Counted from the first letter of the stretch, positions 8,334 to 17,068 are shown. The stretch is DNA of 64,000 bases from Bacillota bacterium (GCA_017437745.1 JAFRYI010000010.1:62001-126000); one strand, 5' to 3'. The notes: generated by a model not told the origin, from the letters alone. Numbers and translations are program-made.

Positions 8334-9212
8334 CTATCTTACTATTATCCTGGTGGCCGACGGGTCTACCTTGTCCTTTTCGATTATCAGCTCGTCTATG
8401 TGATCCGCCCTGATTATGCCGCCCTTGGGATTGAGCACGCTGTCCACCTTGCCGCGGATGTCCGCGTCCACCGTGGAGTATTCGAACGCCAGCGTGGTGT
8501 TTACCAGCCTGCAGTTCCGCAGCACCAGGTTGTCTATGTAGCACAGCCCCTGAAGGCTCTCTACGGTGCAGTCCTCCAGCGTAAGGTCTTTGGCGTTCCA
8601 GCCCAGGTACTCGCCGGTTATGAAAGTGTTGCGCACGGTAACGTTCTTCGTGTTCCAGAAGCTGTCCTTGGACAGAAGCTGCGAATCCTCTATCAGAACG
8701 TTTTCGGAGCCGTCGAAGCAGTAGTTTCCGAAGAGCTTAAGCCCCTTTGCGCGCACGTTGTTCGTGTTCATGGCAAAATAGTCGCCCTTGGCTGCAACGT
8801 TTTCGATCTCCACCCCGTCGCAGTTCCAGAGCGTTTCGGCGGCGTTGGCAAAGCTTACGTTGTTAAGGCTGAGCCTTTTGCAGCGGCGGAAGGCCTTGGG
8901 CGCCTCGAACAGACAGTCCTTAAACGACGCGTCGTCCGTGTACCATATGCCTGCGCGGGCCATGTCGAAGAAGCTGCAGCTGCTGACCTTTACGTTTCTG
9001 CTGTACCACAGCGGGTACTTCCAGCGGAACAGGCTTGCGGAAACGTCTATGTTCTCGCTCTCCTTAAGCGGAGACTCGCCGTCCTCGAACACGCATTCGC
9101 TTATTACCAGGTCCTTGCCGCGGAAAAGCGCCCGCTCTCCGGTAAGGATCTCGCGGGTGATGTTTTCGCCTACGCGGCGGTTGATCTCGTTTTCTCTGTT
9201 ATTCTTTTCCAT
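8334..9212 (-). CDS. DUF3737 family protein (right-handed beta-helix)
   Basis: A 292-residue protein with the DUF3737 hallmarks 'TGERALFRGKDLVIS', 'FEDGESPLKESENIDVS' and 'LFRWKYPLWYSRNVKV'. It continues as short repeating strand-turn units ('VLIEDSQLLSK', 'VTVRNTFITGEYLGWNAKDL') that suggest a parallel beta-helix. The function of the family is unknown; a surface-sugar role has been guessed from the fold. No signal peptide is visible. The ATG lies 11 bases after a TATAAT with no Shine-Dalgarno between, so the transcript has almost no leader. It heads the minus-strand group DUF3737-patB-metA. Confidence 0.9.
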   Translation of the reverse strand: MEKNNRENEINRRVGENITREILTGERALFRGKDLVISECVFEDGESPLKESENIDVSASLFRWKYPLWYSRNVKVSSCSFFDMARAGIWYTDDASFKDCLFEAPKAFRRCKRLSLNNVSFANAAETLWNCDGVEIENVAAKGDYFAMNTNNVRAKGLKLFGNYCFDGSENVLIEDSQLLSKDSFWNTKNVTVRNTFITGEYLGWNAKDLTLEDCTVESLQGLCYIDNLVLRNCRLVNTTLAFEYSTVDADIRGKVDSVLNPKGGIIRADHIDELIIEKDKVDPSATRIIVR

Positions 9213-9217
9213 AGTAA

Positions 9218-9229
9218 TTTTGTATTATA
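9218..9229 (-). promoter_or_regulatory. -10 element of a near-leaderless promoter
   Basis: On the minus strand TATAAT is followed after 11 bases by the DUF3737 ATG, with no purine-rich ribosome site in between. The predicted leader is only ~4-5 nt. Confidence 0.55.
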
Positions 9230-9324
9230 TCATATTCCGCGGGAAGACTGCCACAGAATAAATGAAAAACAAGCCCGGCCTGCTGCGGAAGGATCCGGCT
9301 GCACACCATGAACTTACAAAGGAA

Positions 9325-9353
9325 TGAAACAGCCCGGGCCTTTGACCCGGGCT
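9325..9353 (-). terminator. Rho-independent terminator of nhaC
   Basis: AGCCCGGG and CCCGGGCT flank a 7-base loop. On the minus strand TGTTTC follows. It lies 35 bases past the antiporter stop. Confidence 0.75.
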
Positions 9354-9387
9354 TGCATCATCCGAGATCTTGGATCGGGACTACCTA

Positions 9388-11049
9388 TCAGGTTTTTCCG
9401 CGCTTCTTTATCACAACGAGGACCAGTATCATCAGCGCAAGCGTTATCGGTGTCGCTATCATCGCGGTGGCGTTGCCGGCCTTATAGCCGATTATTCCGG
9501 CGATCAGGTAGCCGACCGCGCTTACCGCGGCCGCCGTAAGGGCGTATGGGATCTGCGTGGTGACGTGGTTTATGTGGTTGCAGTGCGCTCCGGCCGAGGA
9601 CATTATCGTGGTGTCGGAGATGGGCGAGCAGTGGTCGCCGCAGACGGCGCCCGCAAGGCACGCGGATATTGAAATTACCAGCATCTCGCGGCTCTGCGCG
9701 AACACGCCGCAGACGATCGGTATCAGTATCGTAAACGTTCCCCAGCTGGTTCCGGTGGAGAAGGCCAGGAACACGGAGACCACGAAGATTATGAACGGCA
9801 GGAACATCGCGAATCCGCCGGCCGTGCTGTCCATCACGCCGCCTATGAAGTCCGCCGCGCCCAGAAGGCCGGTCATTCCGGACAGGTTCCAGGACAGGAT
9901 CAGGATTATCATGGGGGCGCACATGGAGCGGAAGCCCGCCGGCAGGCAGGCCATGAAGTCCTTAAAGCTAAGGACTCCGCCGAACACGTAGAGCACGAAG
10001 GTAAGCAGCAGCGCGAACATGCTGCCCATCACCAGACCCCTTGCGGAGTCCGCGTTCGCGAAGGCGTTCCTGAGAGTTTCGCCGGAGAAGAATCCGCCGG
10101 TGTAGAGCATTCCGAGTATGCAACTGATTATCAGTGCAACGACCGGGATCACCAGATTGGATACTCTGGCGCCTTCCTTCTCTTCCTGGGTGCTGCTCTC
10201 GTCGTAGGGCAGGTCGCCCGTGGTGAACAGGTCGCCCTTCGCGGCGTTGGCCTCGTGCAGCTTCATCGGACCGTAGTCCGCCTTAAGAAGCGTAAGGCCT
10301 ATCAGCATCGCCAGCGTCACCAGCGCGTACATGTTGTACGGTATGGTGTTTATGAACATGGAGAAACCGTTGATGTTATAGGATTCCGGCACCGCGTACG
10401 ACACCGCCGCCGCCCAGCTGGAGATCGGCGCGATTATGCATATGGGCGCCGCCGTTGCGTCGATTATGTACGCCAGCTTGGCCCTGGAGACCTTGTAGTG
10501 GTCGGAGATGGGACGCATTACGGAGCCTACGGTCATGCAGTTGAAACCGTCGTCCACGAATATCAGTATTCCCATCAGGACCGTAGCGAGCTGCGCTCCC
10601 ACTCTGTTGTGGATGCGCTTTTCCGCCCAGCGTCCGAAAGCCGCCGCCGAACCGGACTTGTTCATCATGAACACCAGCGCGCCTAGTATCGTTACGAACA
10701 CCAGTATGCCTGCGTGGGACATGTCCGTAAGGCTTACCACCAGACCGCCGTTGTCGCTGTAGAGCATGGTGTTGAACGCGTGCTCCAGGTTGCCGTTGGA
10801 ATAGAGAAGCGCTCCCACGACTATGCCTACGAACAGCGAGCTGTAGACTTCCTTTGTTATCAGCGCCAGCACTATGGCCACTATGGGCGGAGCCAGGGCG
10901 AAGATCGTGGCGTAGGCGCGGGGCTCCACCGGCTTTACCGCTTCGTCCACCGACGGCTGCAGCACCAGTATCAGCACCACCAGCACAACGAAGACCGCCG
11001 CCAGTACGCGGCCCAGCCTTATGCGCTTGTTTGGATCTTTGTCTTTCAT
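9388..11049 (-). CDS. NhaC-family Na+/H+ (or substrate/Na+) antiporter
   Basis: A 553-residue membrane protein with about 12-13 hydrophobic segments, the first at ~12-31. Family marks are 'ILIFVDDGFNCMTVGSVMRP', 'IIAPISSWAAAV', 'SWNLSGMTGLLGAADFIGG', 'FSTGTSWGTFTILIPI' and 'GDHCSPISDTTIMSSAGAHC'; the last two are diagnostic of NhaC/ArsB-like transporters. Members exchange Na+ for protons or organic acids, and the substrate is not settled by sequence. It is a single gene with its own terminator, divergent from the MscS channel. Both may serve ion and osmotic balance. Start by ATG with a weak upstream GAGAAACGACA. Confidence 0.92.
   Translation of the reverse strand: MKDKDPNKRIRLGRVLAAVFVVLVVLILVLQPSVDEAVKPVEPRAYATIFALAPPIVAIVLALITKEVYSSLFVGIVVGALLYSNGNLEHAFNTMLYSDNGGLVVSLTDMSHAGILVFVTILGALVFMMNKSGSAAAFGRWAEKRIHNRVGAQLATVLMGILIFVDDGFNCMTVGSVMRPISDHYKVSRAKLAYIIDATAAPICIIAPISSWAAAVSYAVPESYNINGFSMFINTIPYNMYALVTLAMLIGLTLLKADYGPMKLHEANAAKGDLFTTGDLPYDESSTQEEKEGARVSNLVIPVVALIISCILGMLYTGGFFSGETLRNAFANADSARGLVMGSMFALLLTFVLYVFGGVLSFKDFMACLPAGFRSMCAPMIILILSWNLSGMTGLLGAADFIGGVMDSTAGGFAMFLPFIIFVVSVFLAFSTGTSWGTFTILIPIVCGVFAQSREMLVISISACLAGAVCGDHCSPISDTTIMSSAGAHCNHINHVTTQIPYALTAAAVSAVGYLIAGIIGYKAGNATAMIATPITLALMILVLVVIKKRGKT
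10120..10137. repeat. Variant of the 19-base palindrome inside nhaC
   Basis: Reads GCAACTG-ATTAT-CAGTGC, one base short in the right arm. It contains the perfect palindrome ACTGATTATCAGT (10123-10135). It lies in coding sequence and could be chance. Confidence 0.4.
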
Positions 11050-11228
11050 GTCGTTTCTCCGTTACGCTTTCCGTACGTAATTACACACTTTCTATAATAA
11101 TGTAGATATTATATTACACTTCGCCGGATTAATAAACATCTTACTTGCGCGGGCACATTAGCGTTTTACAAGCATATCGGCAGACTATATAATATTGTTA
11201 ATAATTTGTTTTACGGAGGTGCATTTCA

Positions 11229-12110
11229 ATGAAAAAGAACCCCTTGATCAAAATGATAGTGTTCGGCGTCATAGCGGTTATAATCTGGGGCGTCGGATTC
11301 TTCACCAAGCTCTGGGACAGGATCCCCAAAGGCACGGGCATCCAGCTTAATCCGGCCAACATCCTCAGGATGCTGTTCTGGATCTTCGCCACGCTGTTCG
11401 TGGAAAGGCTGCTGGTATTCCTGCTCTCCAAGGCCAACCCCAAGGACAGGCGCGCCAAGACGGTCCTGGCCGTAGTCTCCAACATGCTTAAGTACATAGC
11501 GGCTATAGTCATCTTCTGCGGAGTCCTTACGATACTGGGCGTCAACATCGCCACCATCGTGGCCAGCATAGGCGTGATAGCCTTGATAATCGGCTTCGGC
11601 GCGGAGAGCCTGATCGCCGACGTGGTCACCGGAATGTTCATACTTCTGGACAACCAGTACAACGTGGGCGACATAATAGAAGTGAACGGATTCCGCGGAA
11701 CTGTCTCCGACATAGGCATACGCACCACCTGCGTAACGGATCCTGGCGGAAACGTAAAGATAATCAACAACTCCGACATGAAGAACATCCTCAACCGCTC
11801 GGACAAGAACTCCAAGGCAGTATCGGTATTCCCGGTGCCCTACGAGACCGACATCCCCGCGCTGGAGGCGAAGATCCCCGCAATGTTGGACGGCATCTAC
11901 GAAGCGCACAAGGACGTGTTCAAGTCCGCTCCCAAGTATCTGGGCATGGAAGCGCTGTCCTCCAGCTCCGTAGACCTTAAGTTCATCGCGGAAGTAGACG
12001 AAAGCGACATCTATTCGGGCGCAAGGCTCCTTAACCGCGAACTCTTCGTGGGCATGAGGAAGCTCGGCGTCGAGTGCCCGTTCACGCAGGTAGACATCCA
12101 CAGCAAGTAA
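11229..12110 (+). CDS. mscS: MscS-family mechanosensitive channel
   Basis: A 293-residue small-conductance mechanosensitive channel. Three hydrophobic helices lie at ~10-30, ~45-68 and ~90-130. The pore-lining helix is in 'IATIVASIGVIALIIGFGAE', followed by 'SLIADVVTGMFILLDNQYNV' and 'GDIIEVNGFRGTVSDIGIRT', the canonical MscS signature. The cytoplasmic beta and alpha-beta domains complete the protein. Its role is turgor relief on hypo-osmotic shock. AGGAGG-type ribosome site and a TATAAT ~35 bases upstream. The next gene begins 11 bases after the stop and is probably co-transcribed. Confidence 0.95.
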   Translation: MKKNPLIKMIVFGVIAVIIWGVGFFTKLWDRIPKGTGIQLNPANILRMLFWIFATLFVERLLVFLLSKANPKDRRAKTVLAVVSNMLKYIAAIVIFCGVLTILGVNIATIVASIGVIALIIGFGAESLIADVVTGMFILLDNQYNVGDIIEVNGFRGTVSDIGIRTTCVTDPGGNVKIINNSDMKNILNRSDKNSKAVSVFPVPYETDIPALEAKIPAMLDGIYEAHKDVFKSAPKYLGMEALSSSSVDLKFIAEVDESDIYSGARLLNRELFVGMRKLGVECPFTQVDIHSK

Positions 12111-12120
12111 GGAGCGCTTT

Positions 12121-13707
12121 ATGGAAACAAGGGAATTTACGGCGCTTCCGCCCGAGTTCTCTCAGCCGGCGCCGGAGTTTGCGGCCCTGCCCGACGAGTT
12201 CGCCGGGAAAAGCGGCGGCCCGCAGCCCCCTGAACAAAAGAAGAGCGGCATAAGAAGAAGGCTCAAATGGCTGTATTCCGTAGCGATAGTCGTAGTGTTC
12301 GGCCTTGGCCTGGGTCTGTGGAGCGGTTCCTCGGCGGCAAGCCAGGACAGCTTCCCGGTAAGCCCGTGGAAGGAAGGCGACCCTGTCGTAACGATAGACC
12401 GCGCCATAATAATGCGCGCCGCCAGTTCCAACTACAGCATGGTGGAGTACGCATACTCGCTGGACCATAACGAGACGGAGTTCCCCATATACCTGTTCTT
12501 CCAGGTAACGGACGGACACGGCACCAAGACGGAGCTTACTCCAAGCCCGGCCCACATCTACGAGAACGTCTACCGCGAGGGAGGCGGCGTGGAGACCACC
12601 GAGCTCGATTCCCGCAGCGACATGATCCTTACGATCTACGCAGGCTGGGATACCGGAGAGGACGAGCTTAAATGGATAGCGGTGTCCAGGCCGGTGGAGG
12701 AAGAGGTCCTTCCGGAGTGGAACTTTACGGTAGACAAGGCGGTATACGTGCCGGCAGGAAACGGCATGGGTCCCCACGTGGACTACAGCTACGAGCTGAA
12801 TGCAGACCCGGAGTGCTACCCGTTTACGGTCTACGCGTTCATAGAGGACGAGACCGGCTATAACGCTTCGAGCCCCGAATATCCTGTAACTGTGGATCAG
12901 TCGCAGCCTTACGGCGGCGGAACCTTCTTCGTAAGCGGCCTTAAGGGCGACCTTAAGGTGCACATGAACGCTACCTTTACCTACGAATGGGGCGAAATAA
13001 CCATATTCGCGGAAAAGGAAGTGGACATGTCCGCCAAGACGGACGAGCCCGAAGGCTACCCGCTGGCTGACGGAAACCTGGTGGTTACTGTATACAACAA
13101 CACCTTCGACCATCGCTTTGCCGACGATCCGGACTTCCCGTGGCTGAACATTCTGCTGCACATCACCGTTCCGGAGACCGGGTTCAGGGAACTTACGCTT
13201 CCCGAGCCGGAGTTTGCCGGCGACGACTGGGACGCCAAGGGCTTCGTACTGCACTACAACAGCGAGTTCGACAACGGCTACGATCCCAATTCCGCCGTGC
13301 CGGAGTTCGTTGTGCCGCTCGGCCCCGCGCTTACGGCAGCGGACGTAGAGAAGGTACCTCCCGCTACTGACGGCAACCGCTACATTAACATCCACGTAAT
13401 GTGGCTGTCGCACGCGGATCAGATACCCAAGCTGCAGGTGATACTCAACCTGGGCAACGGCGACGACTGGCTATTCGAGGGCGACCAGCCGTTCGCTTCC
13501 GAGGGCTTCTTCTACCTAGCCGCCGTGCCCATACCGGAGCGCGAGGGCTACACCTTCACCGGCTGGTACGACAAGACGGGCCGCAAGGTGGACATCATAT
13601 CCTACTACGACTTCTTCCCGCCGCTTCCGGGCGCGCAGAGCCGCGAGGACCGCGACTGGGAGCACCCGCAGGCCGTGGAGCTCGACGCAGGCTGGGTAAA
13701 GAACTGA
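12121..13707 (+). CDS. Single-pass surface protein with C-terminal InlB-type repeat
   Basis: A 528-residue protein of unknown role. A cytoplasmic Pro/Glu-rich tail (~1-42) is followed by 'RRRLKWLYSVAIVVVFGLGL' and the rest of a membrane helix at ~44-64. A long, strand-rich extracellular part follows, with repeated 'DKAVYVPA' and 'VTIDRAIIMRA'-like units that suggest two or three Ig-like domains. The C-terminus carries an InlB B-repeat-like motif ('REGYTFTGWYDKTGRKVD'). AAGGAG precedes the start. It is coupled to mscS by an 11-base gap and ended by a strong terminator. No sortase motif is seen. The function may be adhesion or envelope sensing, which is inference. Confidence 0.75.
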   Translation: METREFTALPPEFSQPAPEFAALPDEFAGKSGGPQPPEQKKSGIRRRLKWLYSVAIVVVFGLGLGLWSGSSAASQDSFPVSPWKEGDPVVTIDRAIIMRAASSNYSMVEYAYSLDHNETEFPIYLFFQVTDGHGTKTELTPSPAHIYENVYREGGGVETTELDSRSDMILTIYAGWDTGEDELKWIAVSRPVEEEVLPEWNFTVDKAVYVPAGNGMGPHVDYSYELNADPECYPFTVYAFIEDETGYNASSPEYPVTVDQSQPYGGGTFFVSGLKGDLKVHMNATFTYEWGEITIFAEKEVDMSAKTDEPEGYPLADGNLVVTVYNNTFDHRFADDPDFPWLNILLHITVPETGFRELTLPEPEFAGDDWDAKGFVLHYNSEFDNGYDPNSAVPEFVVPLGPALTAADVEKVPPATDGNRYINIHVMWLSHADQIPKLQVILNLGNGDDWLFEGDQPFASEGFFYLAAVPIPEREGYTFTGWYDKTGRKVDIISYYDFFPPLPGAQSREDRDWEHPQAVELDAGWVKN

Positions 13708-13726
13708 AAAGTCTTGAACGACAGGA

Positions 13727-13758
13727 GCAGGTGTGGTATTATTACCGCACCTGCTTTT
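13727..13758 (+). terminator. Rho-independent terminator
   Basis: GCAGGTG-TGGTA / TACC-G-CACCTGC followed by TTTTT. It ends the mscS/surface-protein transcript 20 bases after the stop. Confidence 0.92.
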
Positions 13759-13771
13759 TAGCGGGAATAAC

Positions 13772-13808
13772 GGATGTCTCTTGAAAACCATCCTAAAAAA
13801 ACAAGGAG
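13772..13808 (+). promoter_or_regulatory. preQ1-I riboswitch, translational type
   Basis: Just before queT the leader can form the compact preQ1-I shape. The P1 arms are GGATG (13773-13777) and CATCC (13789-13793), with a loop TCTCTTGAAAAC. An A-rich tail TAAAAAAA is followed by CAAGGAG. The loop CTTG can pair with the tail CAAG, which runs into the Shine-Dalgarno, so ligand binding would hide AAGGAG (13803-13808). The tail and the position before a queuosine-precursor transporter fit the class well. The assignment is by eye, without a covariance search. Confidence 0.75.
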
Positions 13809-13819
13809 TTTTTAATTTA

Positions 13820-14320
13820 ATGAACAAGAAGTTCTTCACACCTCTTCGGATAGCTCACGGCGCCATAATCGCCGCCGTCTACGTAGTTCTCTGCATCATC
13901 TTCCAGCCGATATCGTACGGACCCATACAGTTCCGCATAGCGGAAGCTCTTACGATAATGCCTTTGTTTACGCCTGCAGCCATACCCGGACTGTTCGTGG
14001 GCTGCATCCTCGCGAACATAATCGGTCAGGGCGTAATAATGGACGTCATTTTCGGAAGCCTTGCGACGCTCATAGGCGCGGTGCTTGGATACCTTCTTCG
14101 CAGGAACCGCTGGCTGGTACCCATTCCGGCTGTAGTCGCGAACGCGCTCATAATTCCGTTCGTTCTTCGCTACGGCTACGGCCTTACGGAGATCCCCATC
14201 GCGCTGGAAATGGTCTACATCCTTGCGGGCGAAGTGGTCGGCTGCTACATACTGGGCGAGGTTCTGGCCAGCATTCTGATGCCGCACAAAAACAGGCTCT
14301 TCAAGGAAGACGCCCGCTGA
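13820..14320 (+). CDS. queT: QueT-family queuosine precursor transporter
   Basis: A 166-residue membrane protein of the QueT family, an S-component-like transporter for queuosine precursors (preQ0/preQ1). The family start 'FTPLRIAHGAIIAAVYVVLC' is followed by 'GPIQFRIAEALTIMPLFTPA', 'IPGLFVGCILANIIG', 'DVIFGSLATLIGAVLGYLLR' and a last pair of helices. About five to six membrane helices are present. The start at 13820 is fixed by AAGGAG, and the codons upstream overlap the riboswitch. No ECF energizing module is nearby, so it would need a shared one elsewhere, or work alone. Confidence 0.93.
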   Translation: MNKKFFTPLRIAHGAIIAAVYVVLCIIFQPISYGPIQFRIAEALTIMPLFTPAAIPGLFVGCILANIIGQGVIMDVIFGSLATLIGAVLGYLLRRNRWLVPIPAVVANALIIPFVLRYGYGLTEIPIALEMVYILAGEVVGCYILGEVLASILMPHKNRLFKEDAR

Positions 14321-14401
14321 AACATGCAGGCGCCTTATGGACGACCATTCCGAATAATGCAGGCGCCTCAAGGAAACTGCCCTCTGACCCCTCGTTAGGT
14401 G

Positions 14402-14407
14402 TATAAT
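14402..14407 (+). promoter_or_regulatory. -10 element before the sirtuin gene
   Basis: A TATAAT preceded by GGTG. No convincing -35 box is present at 16-18 bases. Two copies of ATGCAGGCGCCT lie just upstream at ~14323 and ~14357. Confidence 0.45.
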
Positions 14408-14456
14408 AAAACAGTAAAGACTTAGTTGACCGCCCGGCGCAGGGGGAGGCTTGGCC

Positions 14457-15191
14457 ATGGACAGATACGAAAAGCTTAACGAACTTATCCGCAATTCTAA
14501 AAAGACCGTGTTCTTCGGCGGCGCCGGAGTATCCACGGAGAGCGGCATCCCGGACTTCAGGTCCAAGGACGGTCTCTACAACGTCCGCGACGTTCAGTTC
14601 GAAAAGTACTCCCCGGAGTACCTCTTAAGCATAGACTGCCTGGAGGACGAGCCGGAGGTCTTTTACGAGTACTACCGCCAGAAGCTGGACACCCACGGCA
14701 TAGAGCCCAACCGCGCCCACTACGCGCTTGCGGAGATGGAGAAGAAGGGCCTTCTGGCAGGGATAATAACGCAGAACATCGACGGTCTGCATCAGCGCGC
14801 CGGATCCGTAAACGTGGCGGAGATCCACGGCAGCACCCTTCGCAACTACTGCAGCCGCTGCGGAGCGAAGTATCCTGCGGACTACATCTTTAAGAGCGAG
14901 ACCACCATTCCGCGCTGCAAGCACTGCGGAGGCACGGTCCGTCCGGACGTTACCCTGTACGGCGAGATGCTTCCGGACCAGGAAGTCTACAAAGCTGACG
15001 GCTACATCCGCGGCGCGGAGCTTCTGATAGTGGGCGGAACCTCACTTGCGGTATGGCCCGCGGCAGGCTACGTGGCCCGCTTCCGCGGCAAGCTCGTGAT
15101 AATCAACCGCGACGAGACCCCCTACGACTACCAGGCAGACCTTGTATTCCACGAATCCATAGGCGAAGTGCTCGGAAGCGTTCAGATCTAA
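14457..15191 (+). CDS. cobB: NAD-dependent protein deacylase (sirtuin, SIR2 family)
   Basis: A 244-residue sirtuin. NAD-binding motifs are 'GAGVSTESGIPDFRS' and 'TQNIDGLHQRAG', with the catalytic His in 'VAEIHGS'. A structural zinc site is formed by 'CSRC' and 'CKHC'. The C-terminal Rossmann part has 'IVGGTSLAVWPAAGYV'. It removes acetyl or other acyl groups from lysines using NAD+. I took the ATG at 14457, seven bases after GGGGGAGG; the TTG six bases earlier is too close to the ribosome site. It is a separate transcript with its own -10 box and no enzyme partner nearby. Confidence 0.95.
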   Translation: MDRYEKLNELIRNSKKTVFFGGAGVSTESGIPDFRSKDGLYNVRDVQFEKYSPEYLLSIDCLEDEPEVFYEYYRQKLDTHGIEPNRAHYALAEMEKKGLLAGIITQNIDGLHQRAGSVNVAEIHGSTLRNYCSRCGAKYPADYIFKSETTIPRCKHCGGTVRPDVTLYGEMLPDQEVYKADGYIRGAELLIVGGTSLAVWPAAGYVARFRGKLVIINRDETPYDYQADLVFHESIGEVLGSVQI

Positions 15192-15279
15192 GCAGCAATT
15201 ACGATTCTAACTATTTTCAGTTTTCTCGTGTGGTTTTTCCAAAACCTGTGTAGTATATGTCGAAAGGCAGGACATCATC

Positions 15280-15879
15280 ATGGAAGCATCGATAAACGAA
15301 CAGCTGACTGAAAAGCCTGTCAGGTCCAAAAAACGCGTATTCCTCATTATCGCGATCTGCGCCATCGTGCTGATCGGGGGATTCTTTATATGGTTCCTGC
15401 AGCCCATTCCGCTGGTGGATAAGGACGCCGAAGATATAGCCATTGCCAATTGGAGCTATAACGGCAAAGGACCGGGCGCTTATATCATGATACAACCCCA
15501 CGGCAGTTCCGACACTCAGCTCGCAGAACTGAACGAGGAAGGCACTAAACTACTGTTGGAAAAACTGAAGACCGTATACACGACCGCATATTTCGACTCA
15601 AATTACGTCGTTCGTCCCGAATATGCAGTTTTCGACAACAGGATATCCTTTGGCGTCGAATACAACGTAAAGGATATCCATTACAGCCGTTTCATAACGA
15701 TCTACGAACGCCTTACCGAGATAGGGAGTGTTTTCGCGGCCGCCGGAAAGCCGGACGCCCGCAAGCCGCTTCGTCCGGACAGTTTCTACGACACCAGGTT
15801 AAAAGATAAAGACAAGGTCTCCGATCTCTATTATTTCATAATGGACCTTACGGAAAAATACGCGGCCGGCAAACCTTGA
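15280..15879 (+). CDS. Membrane-anchored protein, family not recognised
   Basis: A 199-residue protein I cannot assign. A short charged N-terminus precedes one membrane helix ('RVFLIIAICAIVLIGGFFIW', ~19-38). A ~155-residue outer domain rich in Tyr and Asp follows ('NWSYNGKGPGAYIMIQPHGS', 'RISFGVEYNVKDIHYSRFIT'). No lipobox, Cys pair or catalytic motif is evident. A GCAGGA site lies upstream and the ABM-domain gene follows after 49 bases. Codon use seems less biased than in the neighbours (more A/T in third positions), which could mean recent arrival or low expression. Confidence 0.65.
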   Translation: MEASINEQLTEKPVRSKKRVFLIIAICAIVLIGGFFIWFLQPIPLVDKDAEDIAIANWSYNGKGPGAYIMIQPHGSSDTQLAELNEEGTKLLLEKLKTVYTTAYFDSNYVVRPEYAVFDNRISFGVEYNVKDIHYSRFITIYERLTEIGSVFAAAGKPDARKPLRPDSFYDTRLKDKDKVSDLYYFIMDLTEKYAAGKP

Positions 15880-15928
15880 CAGCCCTTACGGCCGCCAATC
15901 GATATTCAGATATAAAAAGGAGAAGGAA

Positions 15929-16213
15929 ATGATCGTACTGAACGTAACTTATAAGTGCAAGCCCGGAATGAACAGGAAGTTCCTGGAACAGATCGACGCT
16001 TTGGGCATCGGAGACGCGTGCCGCGCGGAGGAAGGGAACATCAGGTACGATTACTACTTCCCGGCGGACGGCAGCGACGAGCTTCTGCTGATGGAAAAGT
16101 GGGAGAACGCCGAAGCGCTGGCTCGCCACGCCAAACAGCCGCACATGTCAAAGCTCGGAGAGCTTAAGGCTGCATACGTAAACGACGTGATACTCGAAAA
16201 GTTCGAGGTATAA
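15929..16213 (+). CDS. Antibiotic biosynthesis monooxygenase (ABM) domain protein
   Basis: A 94-residue ferredoxin-fold protein of the ABM superfamily: 'MIVLNVTYKCKPGMNRKFLE', then 'NIRYDYYFPADGSDELLLME', the family motif 'EKWENAEALARHAKQPHM', and a closing strand 'VNDVILEKFEV'. Such small dimers include quinol monooxygenases, haem-degrading enzymes and proteins of unknown role, and the residues here do not tell which. Clear AAGGAGAAGG ribosome site. It ends with a terminator ~70 bases later. Confidence 0.88.
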   Translation: MIVLNVTYKCKPGMNRKFLEQIDALGIGDACRAEEGNIRYDYYFPADGSDELLLMEKWENAEALARHAKQPHMSKLGELKAAYVNDVILEKFEV

Positions 16214-16284
16214 CTGATAATCCGGCAGTTACCGAAAGACTCTGTCCGCGGCGGATCACCTTGTAACATAGGACGAAACATAAA

Positions 16285-16316
16285 ACAGCGCGGTAATTAT
16301 TCCGCACTGTTTTTTA
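16285..16316 (+). terminator. Rho-independent terminator
   Basis: AACAG-C-GCGG ... CCGC-A-CTGTT followed by TTTTT, after the ABM-domain gene. Confidence 0.88.
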
Positions 16317-16398
16317 GTTGCGATTGTTTGATTTGCCCGAAAAACCTTGGAATTTCAACAGCATACACTGTTGCGCCAACCGTTTGAGCGCACCCCCG

Positions 16399-16830
16399 CT
16401 ACTTCACCGCCACTCCGTTCTCCGTGCAATACTTGATTATGGTCTTGCGCGTTACAATGCCCACCAGCGAGCCCAGATCGTCCGTTACCGGAATGAAATT
16501 CTGGTTCATGGCGCGGGTCAGAAGCTCTTCTATGGTGGCGGTTATGGGCACGGACGGGTTGCGGTCCCTGCGGAGTATGTCCTTTATCTTGACGTCCTCC
16601 AGTTTGCGAATGCTTACCTCCTCCATGTTGCCGTCCTTCTTCTGCAGTTTGACTATGCTCCACAGAAAGTCGCCCTCGCTTACGGTCCCCATGTAGATGT
16701 TGTCGTCCGTGATCACCGGCACCGCGGTGTAGCCGTGCTTCTTCATGGTCTCCAGCGCCTGACGCACGCTGCTGTTTATGTTTATGCAAGTAACCTTGCT
16801 TCTAAGTGTCAGAAAGAATGCTACGTTCAT
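16399..16830 (-). CDS. CBS-domain pair protein
   Basis: A 143-residue protein made of two CBS motifs: residues ~1-60 ('VRQALETMKKHGYTAVPVIT', 'YMGTVSEGDFLWSI') and ~75-140 ('VKIKDILRRDRNPSVPI', 'NFIPVTDDLGSLVGIVTRKT'). The two form one Bateman module that binds adenine nucleotides or S-adenosylmethionine. No effector domain is attached, so it acts as a free sensor or partner. The ATG at 16828-16830 follows AAAGGAAACCC; longer in-frame starts upstream would add an unrelated Arg-rich stretch. Confidence 0.9.
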   Translation of the reverse strand: MNVAFFLTLRSKVTCININSSVRQALETMKKHGYTAVPVITDDNIYMGTVSEGDFLWSIVKLQKKDGNMEEVSIRKLEDVKIKDILRRDRNPSVPITATIEELLTRAMNQNFIPVTDDLGSLVGIVTRKTIIKYCTENGVAVK

Positions 16831-16984
16831 GGGTTTCCTTTGCTGTTTTCTCCGGTGCGTTATGCGGCGGATCCTTTTTTGCCGGCAGCCCGGCATCTTC
16901 TGCGTCTATCTTACCCTTTATCCGAGCGCGTAGTCAACCGCAGAAGACGAAATCATCCGTATCGATCGAATTGCGGTCCATAAA

Positions 16985-17020
16985 TGCACCCATTACAGCT
17001 TTTTTCTGTAAATGGGAGCA
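16985..17020. repeat. Inverted repeat TGCACCC-N22-GGGAGCA
   Basis: The outer arms extend inward as CATTACAG/CTGTAAATG, giving an almost continuous 16-base inverted repeat around a short T-rich loop. It could form a hairpin or be a protein site. Confidence 0.7.
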
Positions 17021-17068
17021 TTAAAATCTGTTTCAAAACCTACAAAACATGTAATTATCTCATTAAAA

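Noticed and set aside
7293-9311. Very long plus-strand open frame opposite patB and DUF3737
   Set aside because: Shadow of two well-supported minus-strand genes; GC-rich third positions leave few stops on the other strand.
14323-14368. Operator from two ATGCAGGCGCCT copies before the sirtuin gene
   Set aside because: Only two copies, and AGGCGCCT is self-complementary and GC-rich; could be chance duplication.
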